A DNA stretch of 64,000 bases, taken from Protopterus annectens (Eukaryota; Chordata; Ceratodontiformes; Protopteridae). How positions within the stretch are numbered: the stretch's first letter is position 1; each line of letters opens with the position of its first letter. The notes under the pieces were generated by a model. The model saw nothing but the letters and a program-made list of their open reading frames with translations, made no database searches and was not told where the DNA came from. Position numbers and translations under genes: made by a program. Location of the stretch: assembly GCF_019279795.1 (NCBI RefSeq), contig NC_056743.1, positions 1,779,001,049 through 1,779,065,048 on the forward strand, written 5' to 3'. Shown piece by piece: positions 48,582-60,347 of this stretch.

Positions 48582-49193
48582 TAGTTCCACTTTATAATCT
48601 TGAAATATTGAAATCTCGAATTTAAGTATCTCGAGACCATAAGGTCCAATCCACAAAACACCGACAGCCCAAAACTATGAAACTTCAAATCCCAAACACG
48701 CAGCATACACCACACCACACATGCACCACAATACCCACACTACAAAAATAAAAAAACAGACAAAAACATAACACTACACATTCACAAACCTACACTACAA
48801 TAAGCATGGGGGCAAGCCCCCCTGCACCCCCATATATATACTAACTCCGAGATCGCACAAACAGAAAAAGACAGTAAACTCACACCCGGACATCCCACGC
48901 ACACACATACACACACATCAAACATATAAAAACACCACCACATCCAACACTTACACACTTATACTTTCATCTGCCTACCCTAACCCACAAGTACAACTTA
49001 CAAACACACTGACATACACTTAAACACCATCCACACAAAACACTGCACATAATGTAGCATAAAGCCATAACCGCAAATTTGACATATTCAGATTCACGAT
49101 TATGCACTTTCGCTGTTTTGAAAATTCAACTTTATGGTCTTGAGATACTGACATTCGAGATTTCAGTATTTCAAGATTATAAAGTGAAACCAT
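48582..49193. mobile_element. MITE with ~40-bp terminal inverted repeats
   Basis: The left end TTCCACTTTATAATCTTGAA, continuing to AATCTCGAA, is the inverse of the right end TTCGAGATTTCAGTATTTCA, continuing to AAAGTGAAA. The interior has a C/A-rich strand and the module GGGGGCAAGCCCCCCTGC with TATACTAACTCCGAGATCGC at about 48805-48857. Non-coding. Confidence 0.88.
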
Positions 49194-50230
49194 ATAGGTA
49201 TATATCTATTTGAAAATACATACAGACAGATGTACAATGTATGTGAGAGAGAGATAGTAACAGACGGATACGTATACTTATATGTCTGTATGTATAGACA
49301 TATCTATACATAACAGGTCATTTTGATGAAGGAGCAACAAAATTGCGCTCGTTTTAGCTAAGTATATGGGCATGCCCAGTGGGACTGTCAGTACTTATAA
49401 AGTGACTCTAGCCCACACCTACCTGTACTCCAGTCTGGGATTTTGTGTGTTACAGACAATGACATCAGTCCCCGTTTCTGCAGGACTGCACTTCACTCAA
49501 ATTATCCACAACATTCTCCAGCTATCTGAGTTAATTAATATGTGACAGAGGTTCATAATGTTACACCACACACAGACTGACAGTCTGTGAAAACACCAAC
49601 ATAATAATACCTCACATGCAAAAGATGTGGATACTTCCAGATTAGAACCATCAATACCATCACCAATGCTAACGTCCCTAGTCCACTGAGCCACACAAGC
49701 TGCCAGGCAGAGAAGAGTCATTCATCACACAATCAACAGCCTACATATGTACGTTGTTATTCCTGCATTAAGTGAGACATACAATGTGTGATCGATTTCT
49801 ATGTTACTGCCCTGAGATTGTCTGGACTGTTGATATACCATTGCTGACTTACTGTTAAAGCAGTTATATGGGAACAGTGCTGTGTTGGGGGTGAGGGAAC
49901 AATAACACATGTTCTGCTGGGATAGACAGTAGTCTAAATATCATGTGACCCCACAGCTTAACATCTCCCTTGACTGATGTAGTGAATATTCCAACCATGA
50001 GGCCTAGTGAATATTAAGGAACACATACTAGTGGACTGGGTATCTGTAGTCCCATGTGGATGTTCTGTCCAAATAGCCCACTATATTTCCTTGTATAAAT
50101 GCAATAGATCCATACATACAATACCATACTATAGTAATGCTTACAAGTAGTGTGTAGGTTAGAGACTTACTTTGCGAATGCAACAGGTAACAGAACTGTA
50201 GTTCAGGGCTGACTCTGTCTAATGCAAGCA
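49194..50230. other. Unassigned, with one possible SINE head
   Basis: About 49720-49600 on the minus strand has a tRNA-like pattern (TGTGGCTCAGTGGACTAG, then ATGGTTCTAATCTGG). Otherwise nothing was recognised. Confidence 0.4.
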
Positions 50231-50408
50231 CTATACAGCCAATACATGGATAGGTATAGGTTGTGTGGGTTGCCTGGCATCAACAATTTTAATATATGTG
50301 TATGAGTTGGAGAAAGGTGTCAGTCCCTAGAGCCCTAGGTAGTCAGTAAATGTGCTATGCATTGTTTCTTAGCCAAAGTCAGGGCATACCAGGCAAGCCT
50401 ACATCTAC

Positions 50409-50640
50409 CTATAAGGCATCATCAGGGAGTTCCTCCTCCAAGTCCTCCTGTGACTGTGGCTGTGGTGACCTAGGCACTGGTTGAGGGCTGTGTATCCCTT
50501 CCCTTTGCTGGTCCTGCTGCACCTGTTTCAGCAGGATTACATTGTGTAGGATGGTACATACTGTGAACATATGTGCACATGTGGCTGGTGAGTACTGCAG
50601 AGCTCCACCAGATATATTAAGGCACTTTGTGCCTGTTTGG
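50409..50640 (-). pseudogene. Harbinger-type transposase, C-terminal end
   Basis: The minus strand reads CLNISGGALQYSPATCAHMF, then TVCTILHNVILLKQVQQDQQ, then a Pro/Gln- and Glu-rich tail to a stop at 50409. This is the end of a PIF/Harbinger transposase (LQYSP...LHN). Upstream catalytic parts were not found to the right, where L1-like sequence begins. With the Myb-like gene at 43990-46620 on the plus strand, the two would be convergent halves of one Harbinger element, later expanded by MITEs and (CA)n. Confidence 0.72.
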
Positions 50641-51984
50641 TTACTTACGTTTAATTTTCTTCAGGTTATGGTATTTGTTTAGAACTTTATAACACAATAC
50701 TGGACTTTTATCTAGCTTGAAAGAACAGTTGATGCAACCACCATGCAACTGGAATGTGCATTAGATAGTCAGAGAATGTGATTAATCCTATACTGATTAT
50801 CAGTTTATATATATTAACAGGGTTAGCATTGTTGACTTGTATTTGTTTAGCATTTGGGGCACCTAATAAGTATGCAGAGACCATTTTCCTTACTGAGTCT
50901 TTTCTAAGACATCAATAGCAGGAAGATATTTTTAGATTTATCTTAAGAAGGGATATTATAGAAGTAAGTTTATTGGAGCCATATTTAAAATGTTTTGAGG
51001 CTATAAACTGGTACACTGATGTCAGAGATGCGACTTTCTTGAGTGAGACACAGGGATGGAGGGTGAAAGGATTGGAGCACGGCATAAATGATACCTGCAT
51101 GTAAAATGGAATGGCTCTGACAGAATGTTTTGAATTACAAACCAGGCATAGATCTGAGGGAAATCCAAGGGTCATAAAGAACCCAGCCTGGGAGAAGGAG
51201 AGAGGTGAATAGATTGGTATATTAGAGGAATGAAATAGTTACCTAGAATGTGGGTGAAATATGTCACCTAATTAAAAGTGGTAGAATTGGAAATAAACTA
51301 AAACATCTCAAAGCTGATATTATTTTTACAAGAGGTAAAACTGAAGAGAAAAGAAAATCATAGGTTGTTGTATGGATAGAGGGTAGTGGTGGTTATATTA
51401 GTAAGGCGGAGGTTTCCTTTGTCTGTTAAAAAAGTGATGGAATTTACATTATTTTAGAATGAGACATCGTCTAGCAGAAATGTAAGATAGGGGCAAGCTA
51501 TGCTCCTAATGTTGACTCTCCAGATTTTTAAGACATTTATGAGCAGTTGAACCAGATCTTACCAGATTGCAAACATGAGTTACTTCAGAGGGTATTTTAA
51601 AATGAGAGTGTACTGGAAGAATAATAGGAAATTTAGCTGTAAAGAGAGGAATGTCAAATCATGTAATGTACTGAAAGAGTGTATGACAGATGAAGGTTGG
51701 ATAGATGTTGGCAATGTAAACATCAAAGAGATGTAACATTTACTTTTTCATATGTGTATAAGCAGTCAAGCAGGTTGGATAGATTTCTTATGACAGGAAA
51801 GGTTCTATGGCAGCTAGGGGAAGTGTTAATATGTGAGAGATGCCTCTTTCTGACCATGCCTATGTTAATTTGGAGTTGCAATTTACATGGGATATGTTTC
51901 CATCAATGAGGCGGAAATGGAAACAGTGGCTTTGGAGTAGCTTGGTTAGAAGTAAAACAAGTCATTGTTTTACTAGGATGGTTG

Positions 51985-52213
51985 CTGTTGTGTCTTTCGG
52001 CTTTTCCCGGTTAGGGGTCGCCACAGCGGAACTCCGGTCCGCTAATGATTGGCAGTAGATTTTTACGTGCTGAGTTGCCATCCCTGATGCACAACCTTCA
52101 ACGAAGGTACGCCCATTCACGCATGTCTCTAGACAGAAGGCGCTCTAGCTGAGAAACGAATGGGACAACATCTTACTGTCAGGCGACAATGCTACCGCAG
52201 CACCACCACCGCA
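51985..52213 (-). mobile_element. tRNA-derived SINE with RTE tail
   Basis: Inverse of the 40467-40690 family: tail GGTTAGGGGTCGCCACAGCG at the left, B box (TCAGCTAGAGC / TTCGTTTCTCAGCT, minus strand) and the tRNA-like head at the right. Inserted in the L1 endonuclease region. Confidence 0.85.
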
Positions 52214-52553
52214 TGATATTCAAAAGAGGGGTTTGAATATTTGCAACTGTGGCAATGGTAGGAATCCATGAAGTGTGCTTTGAGAAGACATGCAATGAAT
52301 GTGGAAAGTTTTGGGGGAAACAGGGAAACATGGAGATAGAAAAATTAGAAGAGGAGCTGAGTGGATTCTAAAGGGAGCTAGAGGAAGGAAAAGGAATTCA
52401 GATGACTAAGTGTGTCATGTAACTATAATCAGTTTGTATGTATAAGAATTAGAAATCACATTTGTAGAAAATGAGCTTGCTAATCTTTAGTGGTGTAGAG
52501 GGGAAAGGATGAGTAAATAGTTAGCCTCCTCAGTTAAAGATAATTGGAAGAGT

Positions 52554-52688
52554 TTCCACAATAGATAAACTACAGACTTCGAAAGTAGATTCAATGTAGC
52601 TGAAAAAAGTATGGAACACCAAAATATTTTGGTGTTCCATACTTTTTTCAGCTACATTGAATCTACTTTCGAAGTCTGTAGTTTATCT
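52554..52688. repeat. Insertion containing a perfect 130-bp palindrome
   Basis: The stretch 52561-52690 is self-complementary without a mismatch, with 65-base arms meeting at CAAAATATTTTG. ATAATTGGAAGAGT lies at 52540-52553 and again at 52689-52702, a 14-base direct repeat bracketing the insert. Seven extra bases (TTCCACA) separate the left repeat from the palindrome. It sits in the L1 relic. No similarity to other elements here was noticed. Confidence 0.9.
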
Positions 52689-53889
52689 ATAATTGGAAGA
52701 GTACAGCCATATTATCAGAAGTAGATGAGAAAAGAAATGTCGTATCAACTTGAGTGGGTATCCAATCTGTATTTAGAGACTATTTCAGTAAAATGTATGA
52801 GTCAGCTATTCAATTTTCAAATGAGCAGGAATGCAGATGAGTTTTTGTAGTGGAAAGGAGAGGTTTTGACTATGGAAGAGATGGTGAAAATGGATGAAGA
52901 GATAACCATAGAAGAAATAAAAGAAGTGCTGCATTGTCTTAAGGAGGAAAGACCCTAGCAGTGATTGGTTTTCAGTAGAATTTTACAGGATGTTTCAGGA
53001 AGCATTACATGATTATTTAAGGTATGTGATAGGTTTACTAGAGACTGTATATTGACATCCCACATTTTTGGAAGTGATAGTGGCATTACTCCCAAAGGAT
53101 GAAGCATATAAGCAGACTCCACATAATTATAGAGATATTTCTTTAGTCAATGCAGATACAAATTTATTGTCAGATGCAATAGCTAAAGGATCAGAAAAGC
53201 ATTTGACAAAATTGTTTGTGGAGGATCAGAGAGCTTTTGTAAAGCAATAAACTGAAGAGATAAGTTTGTGGCTGCTAAGAAGTTTTTCTTTGTGTGCTAC
53301 AAGAGATGGAAGGGATAAAGAAGGAATATATATATATTTTCTATATGAGGAAAGTCTTTGATTCCATAGAGTGGGCTTTTCTTTTCCAGATCTTTGAAGA
53401 TACTAGATTAGGTAGCAAATTCAAGAGTTGGATTAATGCTTTATATAAAATGAAAGGATGCGATTGCTAATAGATGGACAGGAGTGGTAGTAAATGGATA
53501 TCAAACTCCAGATAGAATAATAGGTAGGGGCACTAGACAACGATGCCCCTTGTCTCTGCTGTTCTGGAAAAGCTGGCGCAGCAAATTCAGCACTTTATTG
53601 TAAATATTCCATGTGAGTAGAAATGTTTCAGAATCTTTGTGAATGACTGTATGCTAGTTATTGGCAGATTGCATCTTGTTCTGTCTGGATCATTGATATT
53701 TGCGATAAATTTCAAAGAGCAGCTGGATTAGATTGGAAGAAGACAGTGCAGGTTAGAGATGGGTGTGTTACCTTTACTGTAGAAAAGGATAGAATTGCAT
53801 GACACATCAGTGTAAAATATATACATTTGAAGATGATGGAAAGGGTAGAAGATCTGGTGCCAATTAATTTTTGGAATTTTAATAACTGA

Positions 53890-54266
53890 TACCCACATTT
53901 GATTGCATGTTAAGTAATCTACAATGTATGTACTGTACCTGTGTACTATGTATGTATTCTACCTATGTTCCAAATTTCAGCTGTACACCACAAATCTATT
54001 AATTACCTTTATTTTTATATTAATATTTTTTTGTTTGTTCTCTCCACTGTAACTGTTGATGTACTGCGTACCACTGTAAAAACATTTCATTTGTAAAATG
54101 TGTGTATACTGATCATGTCTAAATATCTTAATGTATCTGTAATTTTTCGATGTGGGGCTTTTCTCCCAGGGCATCTGCTGAAAAAAGGCCTTTTCAACTC
54201 AGTCAGACACCCCCCGGTTAACAAATGTAAAATAAAATAATATATATAAAATAAATAAATAAATAA
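53890..54266 (+). mobile_element. L2-like LINE 3' tail (or SINE using it)
   Basis: The segment GGGGCTTTTCTCCCAGGGCA, then GAAAAAAGGCC, then CCGGTTAACAAATGTAAAAT and an (ATAA)n end matches the 3' end of the LINE at 32283 read in its sense direction. The left boundary is estimated. It lies between the RT and C-terminal parts of the L1. Confidence 0.7.
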
Positions 54267-55796
54267 ACTGGAATTTAAGGATGTTTTTCTTTTAGGAAAG
54301 GAGCAATGTAATCCAGATGATTACCCTCCCTAGAGTATTATTCTCTCTAGGGTATAACATATTACTCTCCATCTACCATTAAGCTTCTTGGAAAGTGCTT
54401 GGTTAGTTAAAATACAAAGGTTCTGTGATACTTTCATTCGGAATGCGAAAAGTTACAAAACAGGTAAAGGGAGATTGTGTTTGCCTAGACAATGGGTGGG
54501 GAAGGGCTATGGAATGCTTGTTTTTCAGCTATTTGCTTTGGCAGCAGTGGCATCTGTAGGTTTATTCAGTGATTTATTAGGATAGGAATATACATGCAAT
54601 CATTTTGGAAATATATATCAAACTAATGAAATTTTAGTATACTTAGTCAAAGGACTTAAAGGTTCTAGGGACACGGCAATAGGACTGCAATGAGTGCAAA
54701 AAGTAGGACTCTGGAATAACCCAGGGATTCAAATTTAGGGTAGAGCTATTTCATTTATGAAATGGCAAGAAAAAGGAATAAAAGTGGTGGGAAATGTGAT
54801 GAAAGGGCTAGAGGAAGGTTTTGTAGGTTTTAAAGAATTAAATATATTTAGATACAAACATGGGTTCCCAGAAGAAGCTTGGCTACACTATGAACAGTTG
54901 AAGAGGGTAATAAAGCAGTTGCTGGGCTTAGTAGGCATGAATGAGATAATAGAGGGACAGGAAGGAGAAGAAGGGTGTCCCATGCATTCTATGAAAGGGA
55001 ATCAGCTGGGGAGGGTGGCATGCATTTCTTTACATAAAACAAATCTACTAAACTGAAGGTGATGCCGGGGATTTGGGGCCACCATATCTGTTGGTTACAT
55101 AGATGGTGTAAGACCCCTCTTTACTTTGCTAAAGGGGAAAATATGCAGGGCATTGTGTATTGGCAACATGAGAAGAAGGAGGCAGGTCTAATAGGTATGC
55201 TTTGACATTGTAAGAATATATGCTATTGATGGAATGAAGTCATTGATGAATGGAAAAAGACATTTTGGAAAGCTGGTTCTAAGAAATTGGAGGTTCTACT
55301 GAATGGGTGTAGGGAAGAAACAGAAGGATGGGCAGACACTGAAGTAAAACTAATCCCAGCCAGGAGGATTGTAATGAAATGTATAGCTGAAGTATGGAAA
55401 GGTGGGCAGTATTGGACATTAAAGGATATCAGTGAAAACAACATTAGAGTGTTCTGTAGAGTGTTATGTGCTCAGGGGTCAAGAGGGAATAAATGCAGTA
55501 TGATGAAAAGACAGACTAGGTTTAACAACTTCTACAATTTGTAATGCAAAATAGCTCATAATGAAACAATTGAGGGAAATGTGGGACACTAATTCTGCAA
55601 TGTATGGGGTGCTAGTAATAATGGTGTTGGAAAGGGAGAAGGAAAAGTTAGGAAAACGGTGTGTAAGACAAGTTATAACATTTACGTTTTCTCCTTATTG
55701 TTTTTCTTTTTATTGGTATCCTTCTGTGTCAGATGTTTTACAGTATTGTTTGCAAATTTCAATAAAGTGCCACAAACCACTATTCAGTGCAAAACC

Positions 55797-57070
55797 AAGA
55801 AATAAAAACACAGTGACAAGGAAGCACTAAGAGCTGAACAAATTATTTAACGGATTAAGCGCTTTCGTCAGTCCTTTCACAATGACGTCTTCAGAATAAC
55901 ACTTCAAAGTAAAAAGCACAATATAAAGCCTCACCTACAAGCAATTACACATCTAATTAACCAATTCATCTATGAACCCCTAACTGCTAACATTTAAAGT
56001 GACAAGTGCATTTTCCTATCTAAGCAATGAAGTACAATGCTGAAGTGCATACAAAATTGCATCTAGAAAATGTATTACCATGCTAAAAACATCTGAACAA
56101 ATAATTTAGTTTTGCAAACAAGACCATACATAAAATACACTTCAAAATACCTATGTTACATATGATATATATAAAATAACAATGGATGTATGAGTGCTGT
56201 TTGAAACTTTGTTATAGGGGGAATTCAGAATTTAGTTTCAAATAACTGGCCAGGCATACAACCTAATTTAGCCCGGACGGATTTATGGCATTCACCCTCA
56301 ATTGCCACATTAATTCTTTATATTCTAGGAATATATCACTAGGTTCCACTCTTTCATTTATTTTTACATGTTCTAAAACAAAAAAATTTAAAATTATGCA
56401 TGGGGAATTTATTAACATGTTTCGCTAATGTGTTATTATTATTGCCTTTACTTATGTCATATGCCTGTTGGTATATCTAAGTTCTGAAGGTGTTTTTGGT
56501 TTTCCCAATATAATACCTTTCACACACTTGGCACAGTGCGATGTATACCGTGTTCTTTGTACCACGATTATTTTTGTGCCCAGAGCACACAGTCCCATAT
56601 TGTGGTACAACTACACTATCGCCTTCTAGTATGTATTTACACCGGGAACAGTGACTCCACTTTTTGGTATAATCACTATTTTGGGATCCCGTCCCCTCCC
56701 TCTTCTGTTCCAACATATTCTTAATACTACTATTCTTCTTATACACCACAATTGGCTTTTCTCCTATCTTATCCCCCACCTGTTCATCATTTTTTTTAAC
56801 AAAAAAATAGTTTTATACAGTGTGTCTTTAATTTGTGGAAACTGGGGGGTAAACATCAAAATCATTGATCTATTGAAGGTATTGTCCTCATTGTTCACAT
56901 TATCTCCTGCTCTGTTCCCGTTAACTTCATCTGGTGGGTCAGTCTCCGTACCCAACCCCAACAGTGCGAAAATATGTCCTGCTATTCTCGTATGGGTTAC
57001 TCCTTGCAATATTGGTAGCACAACTTCCCTTGATTACCCACTCCTAACCAATATATCCAAAAGGACATCC

Positions 57071-57075
<5 letters not shown>
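55797..57075 (-). mobile_element. Penelope-like element, GIY-YIG end (left copy)
   Basis: Read right to left. The stretch 57021-56764 is a polar linker. The stretch 56779-56477 includes a cysteine-rich stretch (HCSRCKYILEGD) and the GIY-YIG nuclease start VYIALCQVCERYYIGKTKNT. The rest runs to the element's end at AAGAAATAAAAACACAG (55797). The RT part is missing, cut at the (TA)n array. The stretch 55797-56515 is repeated in inverse at 57141-57860. This is an old, incomplete copy. Confidence 0.8.
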
Positions 57076-57077
<2 letters not shown>

Positions 57078-57124
<47 letters not shown>

Positions 57125-57137
57125 TATATACATATAT
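57078..57137. repeat. (TA)n array between inverted PLE copies
   Basis: About 60 bases of TA with two CA interruptions, at the symmetry centre of the inverted PLE pair. Confidence 0.95.
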
Positions 57138-57140
57138 TTC

Positions 57141-57860
57141 ATATTATATTGGGAAAACCAAAAACACCTTCAGAACTCAGATATACCAACATGAATATGA
57201 CATAAGTAAAGGCAATAATAATAATGAATTAGCGAAACATCTTAGTAAATTCCCCATGCATAATTTTAATTTTATTTTGTTTTAGAACATATAAAAATAA
57301 ATGAAAGAGGGGGACCTAGTGATATATTCCTAGAATATAAAGAATTAATGTGACAATTGAGGGTGAATGCCATAAATCCCTCAGGGCTAAATGAGGTTGT
57401 ATCCCTGGCCAGTTATTTGAAACTAAAATCTGAATTCCCCCTATAACAAAGTTTCAAACAGCACTCATACATCCATTGTTATTTTATATATATCATATGT
57501 AACATAGGTATTTTGAAGTGCATTTTATGTATGGTCTTGTTTGCAAAACAAAATTATTTGTTCAGATGTTTTTAGTATGGTAATACATTTTATAGATGCA
57601 ATTTTGTATGCACTTCAGCATTGCACTTCATTGCTTAGATAGGAAAATGCACTTGTCACTTTAAATGTTAGCAGTTAGGGGTTCATAGATGAATTGGTTA
57701 ATTAGATGTGTGATTACTTGTAGGTGAGGCTTTATATTGTGCTTTTTACTTTGATGTGTTATTCTGAAGAAGTCATTGTGAAAGGACTGATGAAAGCATT
57801 TAATCCGTTAAATAATTTGTTCGGCTCTTAGTGCTTCCTTGTTACTGTGTTTTTTATTTC
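57141..57860 (+). mobile_element. Penelope-like element, GIY-YIG end (right copy, inverted)
   Basis: Plus-strand copy of the same PLE end: YYIGKTKNTFRTQIYQHEYD, then GNNNNELAKHLSKFPMHNF, closing at CTGTGTTTTTTATTTCTT. It starts within the nuclease domain, so only the last part of the element is present. It forms a roughly 720-bp inverted repeat with 55797-56515. Confidence 0.8.
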
Positions 57861-58343
57861 TTAAATTTCAGTAAAGGAAATATATAAAATAAGGTTTACC
57901 ATAAAATCTAAAAGCCGAATAGAAAAAACTTGGCATTAAAAAAATTGCAAAATTTATAAATGAAAGTAACTGAAAATAAACACATTCATTATTTGGTTCT
58001 CATTCCTAAACATAAAGCACCTTCAGTTTCAATTCCGCTGTATTTTCTTTTAAATCTAAAAAAAAAGAATAAGTATGTCCCTTACTTTTGCTCCTCATCT
58101 CTTCTCACTATGACTTCCTTATACTTTTCTCATCCTTCCTCCTCTGCTCCATCCATCTTGATTTCTTTATTCTTTCAATAAGAGTTAGTTGGGTTAACTG
58201 TTAAAAAATGCAACACTACAGCCCTCTTTTTATTTTGTTTCATTTAAGACAAATTCAAGTAAGAATGTTATTTCAATATAAAAAAAGTAAGGACACTTAA
58301 AATAAATACTAAATAAAACACAGGCAGTTAGTTAGTTCAAATG
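57861..58343. other. No recognisable gene
   Basis: AT-rich, with accidental frames only. Confidence 0.4.
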
Positions 58344-58535
58344 ATTAGGAATAGGTGTACCATTGAGTGTTTCCTTTAATCCACGGTTTGATTCCCTCAG
58401 CCTCTGTTTGTATAATATGTGACTAAGACACTCTGAATGTGACAAAACTAAGACAGTGTTCTGAAGAAATTGGGCTAGGCTCTTCAGTGGTCTCCTGCCT
58501 TGCATGCCTCATAACTACCTATGAACCATGTAGTC
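58344..58535 (+). mobile_element. Probable tRNA-CR1 SINE, diverged
   Basis: A B-box-like CGGTTTGATTCCCTC is followed about 100 bases later by GGGCTAGGCTCTTCAGTGG and an end in CTACCTATGAACC, as in the CR1-tailed SINEs. The middle is longer than in the other copies. Confidence 0.55.
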
Positions 58536-59124
58536 TATCACCTAAAATATTTTGTCATGATAAATAGGCACCTTAAAATGTTTCATATATCTCCAGGAAA
58601 TATAATAATTCAAAGTTATATTTTATAAAATAATCTGATTATCAACCAAGAAATAATGTATCTTTGTCTTGGCTGACACATTAAATCTACCTGATTTTAA
58701 TAAGTATGAGTGTCAAAAGTTTAAATTTTTATCAAACTTTACCCTTGACAATATAATCCCCCCTGATTCACTAATGAAGGCGCACTGCCTGAGCTCCTAA
58801 TCTTACATGGAGTGTGTAAGAGTGCAGGGGCCGTATCTGAGAGCAGAGCTCTCAGAATATACATGCCCTCACAATGAAGAAGAGCAGAAAGGCCAAAGAA
58901 ATGAGCGAGACCACTCATAGGTGTCCACATATTCCCAGCAACATTCCCCCATGTCTACAACAGCAATAGTAAATACAAATAAAATGAACAAACTTTTTTT
59001 TTACTAAGAAACCAATTAAAACTAATTGTAGGTGCACGGGTGTGCCCATCGCTTATCTACAGTTAATGCAGCTTAAATGGCTGGAGAAGATAACAAAGAA
59101 GATATATGAAACTGAAATAGTATA
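58536..59124. other. No recognisable gene
   Basis: Nothing assignable was seen. Confidence 0.4.
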
Positions 59125-59200
59125 GCAATAGTGTAGTGGGCAGAGCATTCACCTTATAAGCAGGCACTCCCAGTTTGAGTCCACTGCAGCACATTCCATT
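59125..59200 (+). mobile_element. Possible tRNA-like SINE head
   Basis: TAGTGTAGTGGGCAGAGCAT (A-box-like) and AGTTTGAGTCCACTG (B-box-like) at tRNA-like spacing. No tail recognised. Confidence 0.45.
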
Positions 59201-59217
59201 TTCCATGGCAAATCACA

Positions 59218-60090
59218 TTATGACCAATATTTTAGTTGCATAACCCACTAAATAAGATATATTTGTGAACTGGAGTTCTGCATTAAATGCACATGTGAGA
59301 TGTCAGTGTCATAATGTCCCCAGATAAGCACATGTGCCCCATACAGTATATGTACACAGGAATCATGAATACAAATGGAAGGTAAAATGTGTAATGAATG
59401 ACAACTCCGTGCAACTTCCAAATCTTCCACCATCCCAAGAACCGTTCGATATAACTATCTAAATCAGTGCAATTGTAAGTGGGAGTAAGCAATACTAAGC
59501 AAGTTTAAGCACCAGTAAGCATATTTAAGCACTAGTAAGTGAGTTTAAGCCTGTTTGCATGGGGGTAAGCAATGCGAACACAGGTTAAGCAATTTTGAAG
59601 CTAACTCTCTGTGAGCATATTTAACCGGAGGTTAGCATTGTTACCCTTGCGCAAACATGTGCAAACCCACCTACAACTGCTCAAAAGTGCCTTAATCACT
59701 CTGTATCCAGTGGCCCTTGTTCTGCCCAACAACAAAATAAACAGCCTTGCAGGTCTTGAACCCAGGACACTATACACTACAGTCACAGTAGTTAACCACC
59801 AAGCCATCACAGCAGTACGGAAGAATGAGATATCACCAAACAAGTCCTCATTATAGTAAAATCAAACTGAACCTGTGAAAGGAATCAGTATACAGTCATA
59901 CGTTCCATAACCCACTACATAACATAAATATGTGAACTGGAGAACAGCAGTAAGCCCAGAAGTGAGGTGTAATTGAAGTCCCCAATAAAACACAAGGACC
60001 CCATACAGTGTACGTACACATGAATCATGGATACCAGGCAGATATATAAGATGTAATGAATAAGAAATCAATGCCAAAAAGAAAATATAA
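59218..60090. repeat. Diverged direct repeats flanking a SINE-like insert
   Basis: About 59218-59420 and 59890-60090 share CATAACCCACTA, TGTGAACTGGAG, CCCCATACAGT and AATCATG segments in direct orientation, offset about 660 bases. Between them, 59835-59615 on the minus strand has a tRNA-like head (TGATGGCTTGGTGGTTAAC, then CTGGGTTCAAGACC). Confidence 0.6.
59485..59600. repeat. Short tandem repeats with TAAGCA words
   Basis: Repeated units such as AGTAAGC, TTTAAGCAC and TAAGCAATAC lie over about 110 bases, and more AAGCAATG words follow at 60100-60260. They lie upstream of the second Myb-like gene and resemble subterminal repeats of Harbinger elements. Confidence 0.6.
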
Positions 60091-60347
60091 TGCAAAGTCT
60101 AATGTAAGCAATGCTAAGCATTGCACAGGCCAGCTTAGGAGGTGTAAGCAATGTGTAGGCCAGCTAACTCATTGTGCCCAGTGGTATACCCCTTTAAACA
60201 ATGCCAACTTTAGGTAAGCAGGTTTGCCCATAGCCTAGCATTTTCAAAACTGGCCAATCACAGTAAAGTGTGGGAAATTGGCCCTACTTAAACCCAACAG
60301 GTGGGAATACATCTCATAACTGGTTGTATCTTCCCCTTGCAGGCACA

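Larger units (their letters stand above)
51240..55780 (+). mobile_element. L1-type LINE relic with nested insertions
   Basis: Plus-strand L1-like protein fragments lie in order. The endonuclease is at about 51300-51960 (FTFSYVYKQSSRLDRFL). RT is at about 52900-53850 (FLEVIVALLPKDEAYKQTPH and NYRDISLVNADTNLLSDAIA, where L1 has NYRPISLLN). The C-terminal region is at 54290-55560 (IQRFCDTFIRNAKS, GRLCLPRQ, IVYWQHEKKEAGLIGM). It ends near an AATAAAG at about 55760. Stops and frame changes are many. Three later insertions interrupt it: a SINE (51985-52213), a palindrome (52554-52688) and an L2-like tail (53890-54266). The start is uncertain. Confidence 0.75.
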
